NCBI RefSeq assembly: GCF_018812025.1 | Contig: NC_063050.1 | Coordinates: 9,579,015-9,643,014, forward strand | DNA length: 64,000 bases | Source of the DNA: Megalobrama amblycephala | Taxonomy: Eukaryota; Chordata; Actinopteri; Cypriniformes; Xenocyprididae | Direction of reading: 5' to 3' | Shown here: in pieces, positions 21,323 to 34,312 of the stretch | Numbering within the stretch: the stretch's first letter is position 1 | How the letters are laid out: each line of letters opens with the position of its first letter | Notes under the pieces: model-generated | Seen by the model: only the letters and a program-made list of their open reading frames with translations | The model's database searches: none | Told to the model about the DNA's origin: nothing | Translations under genes and position numbers: made by a program

Positions 21323-22693
21323 TTGAAATTCAACGTGTGCAGCTGTTGGCAAGGTTATATGGTTAAACCTTCCAAATTAAAAGAATACGGAAATTTAACA
21401 GATGACTTTGGAGGAAAAGCATGTTTATCAACTGGTGGTCGGAAACGCGGAGAATTAACAAGAATGGGAAAATCAAATGAAAAGAAGAAAGCGGTGGTGG
21501 GTAAGCACAGCTGTGTTGTGAATGGACCAGAGTGGGGGGATTCTGATATAGTAAATAGTGATGATAGTATGGAAACGAGTCAAGGAAGCGGAAGAATGAG
21601 GGAGAAAAGAGAAAATAATTTTGAAAGGATTAGAGCAAAGAAAACCAGGCGTAGTCGCAGTTTTGAAAGAGGAGTGGAAGAGAGTGATCAGGAAAGTTTG
21701 AAATTTAAAATGGTATTGAGATTCGGAGAGGAGAAGGGAATTTCATCAATGAATCCAGTGAAATTGACAACTATTTTGCGAAACCAGATTGGAGATGTAC
21801 ATATGGCAAAGGTTTTGAGAGATGGAAATCTACTGATTGTTTGTAGAAATGAAGAACAGAGGGAGAGGGCTGGTAGAATGAAGGAAATAGGATCATTCAA
21901 GGTAATAAATACAAGTCGTGTTGAAAGAGAAAATAAGTGGAGTAAAGGGGTGATTTGGGGAGTTCCGGTAGGAGTCTCAATGGAGGAAATTAAATCAAAC
22001 CTAAAAGGAGGAATTTTGAAAGGTGTTCGGAGGATACAAATAACTCGTGAGGGAGTGAGGAAAGACAGTGAATGTGTGGTACTTGATTTTGAAGCGGAAT
22101 CGCTACCCCAAAAAGTGACGTTAGGATTTTTGAGTTATAACGTAAGAGAATATATCCCTTAGCCAATGAGGTGTTACAACTGCCAAAGATTTGGTCATAC
22201 AGCTAAGGTATGTAAAGGTAGAAGGAGATGTGCCAGGTGTGGAGAAGACCATGAATATGGGAAATGTAATCATGATCAGCTAAAATGTTGTAACTGTGGA
22301 GGAAATCACAGTGTGGCTTATGGGGGCTGTGAAGTGATGAAAAAGGAAAGGGAAATACAACAGATAAGAACTCAGAATAAGATCACATATGCAGAAGATG
22401 TTAAGATGGTGAATCCAAGAGAAGGAAGAAATGAAATAAATAGAGAGGAGAATCAAATCACAAAAAAAACAGAACAGACAAATGAAGGAAAAGTATTGGT
22501 TGACTTAAAGAAGTTGGTTATTTTCATTGCAGGGGTAGTTAATGCCACAATGGAGATTAAATCAAAGACAGAAAGAATACAAATAATTGTGAAGGCAGCA
22601 GTACATCATTTAAACATCAGTGGACTGACATGGGAGGAAGTAAGAAATGACCTTAGTGCTCAGGCAAGTCAGGAACAATTATGGATTGGATAA
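21323..22693 (+). pseudogene. LINE ORF1 (gag-like, zinc knuckles), one internal stop
   Basis: About 456 codons in one frame, broken by a single TAG at 22160-22162. The first 280 codons are basic and polar. After the stop come CCHC-type knuckles starting CYNCQRFGHTAKVC, followed by CARCGEDHEYGKC and CCNCGGNHSVAYGGC. It would be an RNA-binding particle protein. ORF2 overlaps its end. Confidence 0.8.
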
Positions 22694-25600
22694 TATTAAT
22701 AATGATTCTCTTGATGCAATGGAATGCTAGAAGTTTGTTGACCAATGGACAAGAATTTAAAAAATATATAGAAGAGTTATCTAGCAAACCTAGTGTTATT
22801 TGTGTTCAAGAGACATGGTTGAGACCAAATTTGGATTTTAGACTAGGTGGATATGATTGTGTTAGGTGTGATAGGAGGGAAGGAGTAGGGGGGGGATGCA
22901 TGACATTTATTAGAGAAGATATTGCATTTAGAGAGATAGGAAAAGGAAATGAGAATGAATATATAGTCATAGAGATCTTGATGAAGGAAGGAGAGTTTAT
23001 TATTATAAATTATTATAATCCTTGTAAGAAATTAGATCTCAATGAGTTAATGCAAATTGAAGGAATAGATGGAAATAGAAGAGTGATATGTGGGGATTTT
23101 AATGCACATAATACATTATGGGGAGGAGCAAAAACAGATGTAAATGGGGGGGGGGGGGGGTGATTGAACAACTATTAGAAGAAAAAGATTTGGTTTGTTT
23201 AAATGATGGGAGAAGAACCAGATTAGATGTACATACAGGAAATATGTCAGTATTGGATTTAACTTTGGTATCAAATAATTTAGCAGGGAAATGTGAGTGG
23301 GAGGTAACTTATGAAACAACAGTAGGAAGTGATCATTATCCAGTTTTTTGTAGAATATTAATACAGGAAAATAAACAACAAGGGGAAAGAATGGGGAAGT
23401 GGATTTTTGATCGTGCTAAATGGGAAATGTTTAGTTTTATTTGTGAAAGTGAAATAGACAATATAGATTTGAATGAAGATATTGAGGAGATTGGGGGAAA
23501 ATTGGAAAAAGTATTGCTTGAAGCTGCTGATAAAGTAATTCCTAAAAGTAAAGGACAAATGAAGAGGAAGGGGATCCCTTGGTGGACAGATGAGTGTAGT
23601 GCAGTAGTTAAAGAAAGAAATAAAGCTCTAAGAGTATTAAGAAGAACTCATAATTATCAAAACTTAATTCAATATAAGCGAATACAAGCAAAGGTTAGGA
23701 AACTTATACGGAATGCAAAAAGACAAAGTTGGCAGATGTTTTGTAATAAAATTCGTAGATCAACACCCGTGGGAGAGGTATGGGGCATGATTCAAAGTAT
23801 GAGAGGGATCAGAAGGGAATGGAAATATCCTATTATGAAGGTGGGGGAAAAGGCAGCAAGCATCTGATGAGGAAAAAGCAGAAATGATAGCAAAGGCACT
23901 TATTGAAATCCATAGCTCAAATAATCTAACTGAGGAGGGAAAGAGAGGAAGGGAATTAACAAAATCAATTTATACTGGAAGACTTGAGAGGCGGAGGGAA
24001 ACTAGTAGCACAATGGATGCTCCGTTCACTATGGAAGAAATGAAAAGGGCAATATCAAGAGCTGGAATGACATCTCCTGGGAAGGATGAAATCTGCTACA
24101 TAATGTTAAAACATTTGGGTGTTTTGGCTTCAATAAAAGTGTTAGGTTTTTATAATAAAGTTTGGGAAAAAGGAAAGTTACCTACTGGATGGAAAGAGTC
24201 AGTCATTATTCCTATTAGGAAACCAGGAAAGGATCCATCAAATCCAAAGAATTATCGACCAATAGCATTGACTTCGCATATGGGAAAGATAATGGAAAGA
24301 ATGATTACGGAGAGGATATCATTTTATTTGGAAAGTAGAGGAATTATATCACCTCATCAGAGTGGTTTCAGGAAAGGAAGAGGAACTATGGATTCCATTA
24401 TATGCCTAGAAACAGATATTAGGAAAGCTCAGGTTAATAAAGAATCAGTCATAGCAGTTTTTTTCGATGTCGAAAAAGCATATGACATGGTTTGGAAAGA
24501 GGGGTTAATGATTAAACTTGATACGATAGGAATAACAGGTAGAATTTATAATTGGATTAAAGATTTTTTGTTTGATAGATTTATTCAAGTCAGAATTGGG
24601 AAGGCTTTATCTGAAAGATATATGGTGGAAAATGGTACCCCCCAGGGCAGCATCATTAGTCCAGTACTCTTTTCAATCATGATAAATGATGTATTTTCTC
24701 AAGTACAAGGGGACATTGGGCGATCATTGTTTGCTGATGATGGGGCATTGTGGAAGCGGGGAAAGAATATTAATCATATTACCAGGAAAATACAAGAGGC
24801 AATTGAAGAAGTAGAAAGATGGTCATATTCATGGGGTTTCAGGTTTTCAGTAGATAACAACAAAAACAATCATGTTTACTAGGAAAAGAGGCATTGACAC
24901 ACAGATAAAGATGTATGGGCAAACTATTGAGCAAGATAAAGTTTTTAAGTTTCTGGGTGTGTGGTTTGATGCTAAATTATCATGGAAAGAACATATTCAA
25001 AAGACAGATACTAAATGTAAAAAGATTTTAAATGTGATGAGATGCCTTAGAGGATCAGAATGGGGAGCGAGTAGCGCGGCAATGAAAAATATCTATATAG
25101 CATTGGTTAGATCAGTTTTAGATTATGGAAGTATTGTTTATGACTCAGCAGCAAAAACTTTATTGAAGAAGTTGGATGTGATACAAGCTCAAGCTTTGAG
25201 ACTTTGTAGTGGTGCTTTTAAAACGACTCCTGTATCTGCTCTTCAGGTAGAGGTTGGTGAAATGCTGTTACAAATCAGACGAAAGCAGTTAATGATGAAC
25301 TACTGGGTAAATCTTCAAGGTCATTCAGAAGACCGCCATCCAACAGTAAAGGTACTCCTTCCTTGCTGGGAAAAGGAAAGATCTAAACAGAAGTGTTTTG
25401 CATGGAATAGTGGCAAAGAAGCAAGAGAAATGGTTTTAAGTCAGAAAAGATACATTGCTACAGTACCGCTATCAATAACTCCACCATGGATGTTTCCTGC
25501 AGTGTTTTTGGATTTTTATATGCTAGAATTAATGAAGGTATTTAAAGAATCTGGAGACATTGCAGCTATTGTTGAAGATAGAATACAAACTGTATATCAA

Positions 25601-26440
25601 GCATTTACTGCAGTATATACTGATGGATCTAAAGATCCAAATACAGGGAGAACAGGTTTTGCTTTTAGTTGTCCATCCTTAAACATTTTTAATAATAGGA
25701 GAACATCAGATCAGACTGTAGAGATGATGGCAATAGCAACTGCGCTACAGTGGATAGAAGGCACTGGAATCAAAAAGATTATACTTTGTACAGATTCATG
25801 TTCAGCGTTACAGTCATTACAATCATTCACATCTCACAGTCGACAGGATATAGTTAATGAGATGTATGAAAATCTGTATAGATTTAAAAATATGAACGTC
25901 ATGATAATATTTATGTGGATACCAGCTCATAGGGGGATAAAGGGTAATGAAAAGGTTGATGGATTAGCAAAGCAGGCACTGGAAAATGAGGACATCATGA
26001 ATATCTCACTTAGTAAATTTGAAGCAAAAGCAGTAATTAAAATATTTACCACTAACGAGTGGCAACAAAAATGGGATACAGGAAACACAGGACGTCAGCT
26101 TTATGAAATACAACGGGAAGTAGGAGGGGTGAGGAAGACAAGAAGAAATACTAAAGAAGAAACTATTCTAACAAGATTAAGGGTTGGGCATACCATGCTG
26201 AATAAAACCTTAAAATTAATAAATAAACATCCAACAGGATTATGTGAGCAATGTGGAATGGAGGAATCAGTAGAGCATGTTATTTGTGTCTGTCAGAAGT
26301 ATACTAATGAACGAGAAACAATGAAGAATGAACTTAGAAAGGTGGGAGTGGTTGATCTTAAGCTTAAAAATATATTTAATTATGGATTAGAGAGTTTATT
26401 TTTGTATCTCAAGAGAACACAGCTGATTAAGAGAATTTAG
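22681..26440 (+). pseudogene. LINE ORF2 (EN-RT-RNase H), three frameshifts
   Basis: Apurinic-type endonuclease: LMQWNARSL, VQETWL, CGDFNAHNTLWG, then VGSDHYPVF after a frame change at the poly-G run 23146-23160. Reverse transcriptase: NYRPIALTS, HQSGFRKGRGT, FFDVEKAYDMVW, GTPQGSIISP, FADDGALW (near 24729). Frame changes lie near 23865-23884 and 24865. RNase H: YTDGSKD, VEMMAI, CTDSCSAL and GNEKVDGLAKQ (25615-25980), then CEQCGMEESVEHVIC. Domain order and an RNase H after the RT fit the I superfamily. Host-primed retrotransposition is its normal role; this copy cannot make a continuous protein. Confidence 0.87.
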
Positions 26441-27336
26441 TTGTTTTTTTTTGTTTTTTTTTAAATGAGTAAACTCTGGTTCACACTCCAATACAGTAGG
26501 TGGCGATAATGCACCTTAACGTTGGTGCCACCCGCCATAAAAAGGAAAGAAGAAGAATATATTGACACAGATTTGATTTTCTCTCAACTGTTTAATTTTA
26601 CACTTAACCAATGGTGTAAACCTTGTGTGTATTGACAGTATTAGCATAATAAGATGCGAATGATAACTTTGTCCAGCAAATGCAGTGTTTGACAGTGTTT
26701 AGAGTGTGCGCGCTTCGGCTCAGAAAAGCACGTGTTAGACGAGCACGCAGATAAAAGTTTTACCGGCAAGGCTTTAAAATGCATGAAAATAATAAACTTT
26801 TGTGATTGTGAATAACTGCAGTGTTCCGTGAGTATAACTCTACCGCTGTGTTAACATGTGATGTGAATGTATGTCGCTTTTTTGTACTACACAATATGTT
26901 GAGACGGCGCCAGGACTGCAACTGACAGAAAGCACTATAGTACGATACAATGGTATTTCTTCAAAAGCAGATCGTGGAGACCATTTTATCGTCCACGATC
27001 AAAATCGCACACACCTATACGAATGTTCATTGTGGACACAGCAAGTGTCACAGCTCAAATGTCCAAACCCCGCCTAATAACAAGCAAGGGAAAGTACCGC
27101 AATGGAAAACACTCAGAAACTGATTGTAAAATAATATTCCAGAACAAATATACTAGGAATAAGTATATTTCACAAAATTTATTTCAAATTTAATTCAAGC
27201 ACTTTCAAGGACCAATATTGTTTTCAAGTACTTTCCAGGCCTTGAATCCATGTGTCTGAAATCCAAGTACTTTCAAGTACTTTCAAGGAGCTTGGGAACG
27301 CTGCTTTAAGAGCCTGATTAATGTGGGGTGCTACAC

Positions 27337-30300
27337 TACAAGGTGCCACTATAGAGCCCCTCCTCCCTGCCCATTTTCAAAGGATTACATGTGCCAAGTT
27401 TTAACATTATTCTGATGAATTTTGAAGCAAATCAGGTAAAAATAAGAGGGTGATCTCAATGTATGCTGAAAGTGACACATTTTCTGCTTCCAGTTGGTGG
27501 CGCTATGACTTTGAATCACAATAGTCACATCCATGTGATCAGCCTTGTACAACGAAGACTAAGCCGAAGTTTCATCAAAATCAATTAATGTATGCAGAAG
27601 TTATAACACTTTGTTTCCCTTTTCTTGCCATAAATTCGTTGCCTCGCCACGGCCAAACCGTTTGAGATATCCAAAATCCGTTTGCAATTAAACAACTTCA
27701 ATGTGTTAGCAACAAGTTAAAAAAAGCTTGGTGTAAATTGGATAAACCCTGTAGGAGTAGTAGTATAAAATTCATAGCCTGTTTTTTCAAAAAATTAACA
27801 TTCAAACCAAAATAGCTGACTTCCTGTTGGTCGGAGCTAATGAATGTAAATTAGAAAATTGTCCGGCTTGATGAGAACAATATGTGTACCAAGTTTGGTG
27901 ACTGTAGGAAAAACAAACCCCCCCACTTTTGTCAAAAGGTGGCGCTACTGAGCCCCTCCACCACGCCCATTTCTATGGCTTTGTCCATGTCTACTGGTTG
28001 ACAATATTGATGTGTGTGTCGAGTTTCATGCAATTTGAAGCATGTTAAGAGCCTCAAAAACACTCAAGAATATTATTACAGTTTGACCTGTTGCCATGGC
28101 AACAATATTTCAAATATCAAAAATCCTGTCATAGGTCTACATCTGCTGTGTATTGACATTACACTGATGAAGTTTGAAGCAAATCAGGTAAAAATAAGAG
28201 GGTGATCTCAAAACATTTCAAAAAGTGATACACTTCCTGCTGCCAGTTGGTGGCGCTATAACTTTGACTCACAATAGTCACATACATGTGATCAGACTCC
28301 TATAACGAACACACTTGTGAAGTTTCATAAAGATCAATATATGTATGCAGACGTTATAACACATTTCCTGTTTCCTTTTTCTCGCCATAAATTCGTTGCC
28401 TCGCCACGGACAAACCGTTCGAGATATCAAAAATCCCCTGGCAATTTTTAATCATCAGTGTCTTGACTTCATGCTGACCGAGTTTGGTGGCGATCGGATT
28501 AATCGTCTAGGAGGAGTATATCAAATTCCAGAGCATGCGTTTTTCAAACAACCCTTAATAGCTGACTTCCTGTTGGCGTGACGTTTAACTTAGAGCACGA
28601 AAGTTGTTCGGCCCGATGAGGTCTATATGTGTACCGAGTTTCAGACTAATACGTGCAAGCGTGTTTAATATATGGACCAAATTTTCAGACCTTTTTCAAG
28701 GGGGCGCTGTTGAGCCCCCTGCCACGCCCGGGTACCAGCTTCTGCCCGGCCCTGTTGGCCGCGGATTCCAATGTGTGTGCCAATTTTCAAGAGTTTTTGA
28801 GCATGTTAAGGCCCCCAAAAAGCCCCGGAAGACGGAAAAAAAAATAAAAAATAAATAAATAAATATAGCTGCGAGCAGCGATGGCGGGCCCAAGCCCGGT
28901 GGCACCGCCACCCCGGTGGCTTCAGGGCAACTGTGCACAGCGGGCAATAGGCACTTAAAACGGTTAAACATCAAAGGACTATGTCAAATTCACTCCACAT
29001 TTACTGCACTACAAGGTGCCGCTATAGAGCCCCTCCTCCCTGCCCATTTTCAAAGGATTACATGTGCCAAGTTTTAACATTATTCTGATGAATTTTGAAG
29101 CAAATCAGGTAAAAATAAGAGGGTGATCTCAATGTATGCTGAAAGTGACACATTTTCTGCTTCCAGTTGGTGGCGCTATGACTTTGAATCACAATAGTCA
29201 CATCCATGTGATCAGCCTTGTACAACGAAGACTAAGCCGAAGTTTCATCAAAATCAATTAATGTATGCAGAAGTTATAACACTTTGTTTCCCTTTTCTTG
29301 CCATAAATTCGTTGCCTCGCCACGGCCAAACCGTTTGAGATATCCAAAATCCGTTTGCAATTAAACAACTTCAATGTGTTAGCAACAAGTTAAAAAAAGC
29401 TTGGTGTAAATTGGATAAACCCTGTAGGAGTAGTAGTATAAAATTCATAGCCTGTTTTTTCAAAAAATTAACATTCAAACCAAAATAGCTGACTTCCTGT
29501 TGGTCGGAGCTAATGAATGTAAATTAGAAAATTGTCCGGCTTGATGAGAACAATATGTGTACCAAGTTTGGTGACTGTAGGAAAAACAAACCCCCCCACT
29601 TTTGTCAAAAGGTGGCGCTACTGAGCCCCTCCACCACGCCCATTTCTATGGCTTTGTCCATGTCTACTGGTTGACAATATTGATGTGTGTGTCGAGTTTC
29701 ATGCAATTTGAAGCATGTTAAGAGCCTCAAAAACACTCAAGAATATTATTACAGTTTGACCTGTTGCCATGGCAACAATATTTCAAATATCAAAAATCCT
29801 GTCATAGGTCTACATCTGCTGTGTATTGACATTACACTGATGAAGTTTGAAGCAAATCAGGTAAAAATAAGAGGGTGATCTCAAAACATTTCAAAAAGTG
29901 ATACACTTCCTGCTGCCAGTTGGTGGCGCTATAACTTTGACTCACAATAGTCACATACATGTGATCAGACTCCTATAACGAACACACTTGTGAAGTTTCA
30001 TAAAGATCAATATATGTATGCAGACGTTATAACACATTTCCTGTTTCCTTTTTCTCGCCATAAATTCGTTGCCTCGCCACGGACAAACCGTTCGAGATAT
30101 CAAAAATCCCCTGGCAATTTTTAATCATCAGTGTCTTGACTTCATGCTGACCGAGTTTGGTGGCGATCGGATTAATCGTCTAGGAGGAGTATATCAAATT
30201 CCAGAGCATGCGTTTTTCAAACAACCCTTAATAGCTGACTTCCTGTTGGCGTGACGTTTAACTTAGAGCACGAAAGTTGTTCGGCCCGATGAGGTCTATA

Positions 30301-30644
30301 TGTGTACCGAGTTTCAGACTAATACGTGCAAGCGTGTTTAATATATGGACCAAATTTTCAGACCTTTTTCAAGGGGGCGCTGTTGAGCCCCCCTGCCACG
30401 CCCGGGTACCAGCTTCTGCCCGGCCCTGTTGGCCGCGGATTCCAATGTGTGTGCCAATTTTCAAGAGTTTTTGAGCATGTTAAGGCCCCCAAAAAGCCCC
30501 GGAAGACGGAAAAAAAAAAAAAAAAAAAAAATAATAATAATCCTTAGAAAAACAAGAGGGCCCTGCGCGAATTTTCGCTTGGGCCCTAATAATAATCCTT
30601 AGAAAAACAAGAGGGCCCTGCGCGAATTTTCGCTTGGGCCCTAA
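27337..30644 (+). repeat. Two tandem copies of a 1.67-kb repeat
   Basis: The sequence from about 27337 recurs from about 29010 at an offset of 1673 bp, nearly identical over 1.5 kb. The block between holds the head (GGCGGGCCCAAGCCCGG near 28883) and the tail is GCTTGGGCCCT, an inverse of the head. GGTGGCGCTATGACTTTG-type motifs recur within each copy. Short open frames inside are duplicated shadows without known domains. Repeat class unassigned. Confidence 0.8.
30536..30643. repeat. 54-bp terminal tandem duplication
   Basis: AATAATCCTTAGAAAAACAA followed by GAGGGCCCTGCGCG and TTTTCGCTTGGGCCCTA occurs twice in a row. AGGGCCC and GGGCCCT are inverted, so each unit can fold into a hairpin. Confidence 0.85.
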
Positions 30645-30649
30645 TTACT

Positions 30650-31379
30650 ATTTCATACAGTCAGAGCATTGATTTGTAGAGTGGGAGAAGTTATTACATT
30701 AAAAAGTTTATTCAAAGTCATTAAATATTAAAATGCATTAAACATATTAATTATTGTATAAGTAATATTTATTACATTTATTTAAAGTCATTACATTTCG
30801 TATTAGGTCAGTTACAAAAGAAATGCCAATCAAGTTTATATCATTTTATCAACTCCATGTCATCATATAACTCCAATACATCATATCTTCATTGGAAAGT
30901 GCGTGTCTCCTCTTCTTTGCTGCCATCTTGTTACTCTTAACTAGGTTTAGAGACCTCTCCAGCTTTAAATAATTTAAGAGCTAAGACCTAGTCCTGACAC
31001 TTAGGAACCTTTTTGAATCACACTTAATTTTAAGTCTAAGAATAAGAGTAAAATTACATCATTCTTAGAATTTTGACACACTTAAACTAAAATTTTACTC
31101 TGAGCGGCTTTATACATACAGCCCCAGAACTACTTCATAAGATACTCAATCATTATTAATGTATGTTACTGTGGTTTGACCTTGTTCATTTGTTACCAAC
31201 TTATGTTACAATACACAATGATACTGGATCTATTTTAAGGCAGATTTAAATAGGTATTTGTAACCAAGATACAAAACCACTTCAACTTTTGACTTTAAAC
31301 CTTATAGTTATCTTGTGACAACTAACCCCAGTATAAACATATTTGACTCTAAAGATCAATTTGTAAATTATGATCTTAC
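30650..31379. other. Tail-block spacer, copy of 9480-10199
   Basis: Aligns closely with 9480-10199 and, from about 31130, with 55265-55549. Contains the ATACATACAGCCCC TIR remnant. Non-coding. Confidence 0.6.
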
Positions 31380-31545
31380 CTGTTTCACGAACACTCATGA
31401 CCAGAGACAACAGAACAAATGAGCAGAGTGAAACCAGCATTGGGGATTTTATGTGGTCAAACACTTTATATTTAACATGAGGATATGACTCTTCAGCCAG
31501 TGCTGATAAAGCAAGGTATAAATAAAGCAACATCAGAGATGACAT
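31380..31545 (-). other. Leader-like exon candidate downstream of gene B
   Basis: Here the copy is open from ATG 31545 (MSSLMLLYLYLALSALAEES) through SPMLVSLCSFVLLSLVMSV to RETG, 55 codons plus one base, with a GTAAGA donor. The equivalent frames are broken in the other two copies. It could be a first exon for a downstream unit, but no partner exon is seen before the 1.67-kb repeats. Confidence 0.35.
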
Positions 31546-32225
31546 TAGACTAAAATAACAAAATAAAAGTAATTAATAGAGTAACTGAATATTGAAACTG
31601 CATCTTTATATCTAAAGGTTCTCATCATATGATATCTTCAAATCTTTTTATTCTGACAGTGATCTTGTGTGCTTTCTGGTGTCTCATGAAACTCTTAATA
31701 TGGCCATAAATACAGTTTCCTCTGTTGTGAGAGAGGTGAGAAAACAAAACTTCACAGCAGCCCCTCTCTGGTGTTCACTGTGATCATGTGACCATTGTGA
31801 GCGAGGAACAGAGGAGTGTTGATGTTACAGACCTGTTACTATGACATCTCTAGTTATAAACAGACTTGTGGTGATTAGTATTAGTCTGACTGATTAGTAG
31901 CCCCGGAAGTACCAGCTCTTGAAGCTCACATGCACCAAAGATGTAGCAGATGAGGAAACATTTGGAGGTATAAAGGGTAATGTAGTTTAAGTTTGTCCTG
32001 TAGAGGGCAGTCACTTTAATGTGGTCACTTGATGTTGGTCTGTTGAATTTTAAATTAAGTTGAAAGAACGTTTGAGGAGCATCATACCTTTTAAAACAAA
32101 AATCTGTTAGCTGGAAAGTCGCTCATTTTCGTTGGGAGTTATGATGTGGGCGTGTCCAGCGACGTGACAAAAAATGAGTAAAGTTTAACTTGTGCTTCAT
32201 TTTACCGTGGATTCTTGCTGTGTGG

Positions 32226-33074
32226 CTTTGAGCGATGTTAACTCACAGTATATTCCTGTAGGCTATTTTCTCGAAAATGACAAATATTACCCAGAATGCA
32301 TTGTTTTCTACAGTACATTACTGTTTTAATGGAAAATGGTTTGTTACTGTCAGAATTTGGCCGTTTTTCTACAGCAAGGTCTAACAGTGTGGTTTAGCAC
32401 CACATATGTTACTTATGCACAAATCGGTGGGCGGGGCTAAACAGGCAGTGATGAAGTAGGCGTTGATCTTCTTCTGCAGAGGCGGTGCTTGCTGCCCTTT
32501 GACGTCATAGACTAAATGTATTGCTGTTTATTATTGATTATGTTGATTGGCAGTATCGAAGGACAGAAGACTGTAAACTATTCCCATAATAGAGCTTTAT
32601 TATATGCCTTGAAGACATTAACAATGATACTAAAGGCTGAAACACCATAATACATGTAAATGAAGTAATCAAAAACAAAATGTAAATAAAAAACACACTT
32701 CAGTGATTAGACACTTTGTATAAATTTGTGATACTTTTCCTCCCCCATTTCCATCAGTCATTGAATCAAAATAATCATCACAACACTTCAGTAAAACATC
32801 ATGCTGAAGATCCCTTTGCAAGTGCTTAAAAATATATATTTTTCTATATCATATTTTCAGCATTTCACTTTGTACAAGCTTGCATTAATGTAGCTTACAA
32901 TGTAAACTTGGCATTGTGCACAGCAACTATTACTGGCTCTTTTGACAAATTGGTTATGGTGTTTATCATTTGTAAGTCACTTTGTATAAAATGATCCAAT
33001 CATTCAGGGCTCCACCCAAAGGAAGACATATTTTGCCATGCATTTCAAATACTATGGCCTCTTCATGTCACGCT
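32226..33074. other. Gene B intron, nothing recognised
   Basis: AT-rich intronic sequence. The block shared with gene A/C tails stops at about 32230, so the YTAL/YDTL and YENQ exons are missing here. Confidence 0.45.
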
Positions 33075-33076
33075 GA

Positions 33077-33136
<60 letters not shown>

Positions 33137-33138
33137 AA
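33075..33138. repeat. (GAAA)n microsatellite
   Basis: About 16 GAAA units. Confidence 0.95.
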
Positions 33139-33219
33139 TGGACGATAACTGTAATGATAACTATATTAGTGTCTCCAGCAACAGATGATAATTTACAGTT
33201 ACTGTTAACAATAACTTAC

Positions 33220-33297
33220 CGTTACATTCGCATACATATGTTCACTCAATTCGACATCACAAGCTTTGCGTCTGTCATGAGGTCTGGACTGATTCAT
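33220..33297 (-). CDS. Gene B tail exon with MYANV motif
   Basis: 78 bp, 26 codons, phase 0-0, acceptor GGCAAAG, donor GTAAGTTAT. It reads MNQSRPHDRRKACDVELSEH then MYANVT. YANV is an ITIM-like YxxV and also a YxN site. It replaces the unrelated 26-codon YTAL/YDTL exon of genes A and C. Confidence 0.65.
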
Positions 33298-33460
33298 CTT
33301 TGCCATTAAAGAAAAAAAAAACAGAATAGACAAATAACTAATGATTATAAACAACACAAAATATATAATATAACAACTACATTCACACTTTCAATCTTTT
33401 AGTTACTACTCAATTTATCTGATCAATAATACTATTGATAACCAAACTAATTTTTCTCAC

Positions 33461-33494
33461 CCGAGACTCCATTCTCTTTTTCATTCTGCTTCTC
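33461..33494 (-). CDS. Gene B juxtamembrane exon
   Basis: 34 bp, phase 2-0. After the split W codon it reads RSRMKKRMESR, a strongly basic stop-transfer segment. Acceptor TTTTCAAG, donor GTGAGAAA. Confidence 0.7.
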
Positions 33495-34312
33495 CTTGAA
33501 AACAATGAACATGTTACATTCTTATAGACGAGGGATGGGAAAACACCAGAACAAGCACATCTGGATCTTCAGGATAATTACAGTCTTGGAAGAAATGTGT
33601 AAAAAAAGTACACATTATGTGTAGCACTCTAGTTATTTATAATAATAAATAAAACACTGTTGGAAGAATTCAGTTGCTTTACACATAGTTATGTTTAGTT
33701 TTAAAATTAACACAACCTGTGTATTCATTCACAGCATCCAACACAATCTGTCTAGCCAATAACACCCATAATGTGTTAATATTATGCATTTACACATATT
33801 TGTGTTAATCTCTGAGGTGTAGTGAAGACCATGCAAGAGTGGAGTTATTGAGATAATTAATCAAGTGATAATTGTGCATTAGTGATGAACACCTGCTGTT
33901 AACAAGCAGAATCACTGAAGAAAAGAGAAACACGAGAACTACAACTTCAGTCACAGTCTTAAATGAAATAAACTGAAGATAAAAGCAGATATTATGGCTA
34001 TGTTCAGACTGTCAGTCCAAATCTAATTGTTGTGCATATCCAATTGAAATCCGATTAGATTTAGTAAGTGTGAGCTCCAAAAAAAAAAAAAAGAAAAAGA
34101 AAAAGTGATTTTAACTAATCCGTTTTGAGATACAGTGCTGCTTGAAAGTTTGTGAACCACTTGCAGAACCTGTGAAAATGTGAATAATTTTAACAAAATA
34201 AGAGAAATCATACAATATGCATGTCATTTTTTATTTAGTACAGTCCTGAGTAAGATATTTTACATAAAGTTCACAAGACAAAAAAAAAAAATAGCTTAAT
34301 TTATTAATATGA

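Larger units (their letters stand above)
21254..26555 (+). mobile_element. Full-length I-group LINE, frameshifted
   Basis: A 14-bp target duplication AATATATTGACACA lies at 21240-21253 and 26556-26569, so both ends are present (5302 bp). It has a 5' UTR, ORF1 with zinc knuckles, ORF2 with endonuclease, reverse transcriptase, RNase H and a Cys/His finger, and a 3' end GTAGGTGGCGATAATGCACC... closing with GAAGAAGAA, as in fish I/Nimb-type LINEs. One stop and three frameshifts make it inactive as read. Confidence 0.88.
19992..27303. mobile_element. hAT-like element split by a LINE
   Basis: The left end CAGGGTTCCCACTC and right end CTTGGGAACGCTG (inverse CAGCGTTCCCAAG) are related inverted repeats. 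Both sub-ends carry repeated CAAGGACTTTCAAG/CAAGTACTTTC motifs. CTTTAA flanks both sides (19986-19991 and 27304-27309). Without the 5.3-kb LINE the element is about 2 kb. No transposase is recognised. Confidence 0.5.

Noticed and set aside
28014..28205. Short duplicated frames at 28014 and 29687 as genes
   Set aside because: They fall inside a tandem interspersed repeat and have no recognisable domain. Duplication alone explains their conservation.
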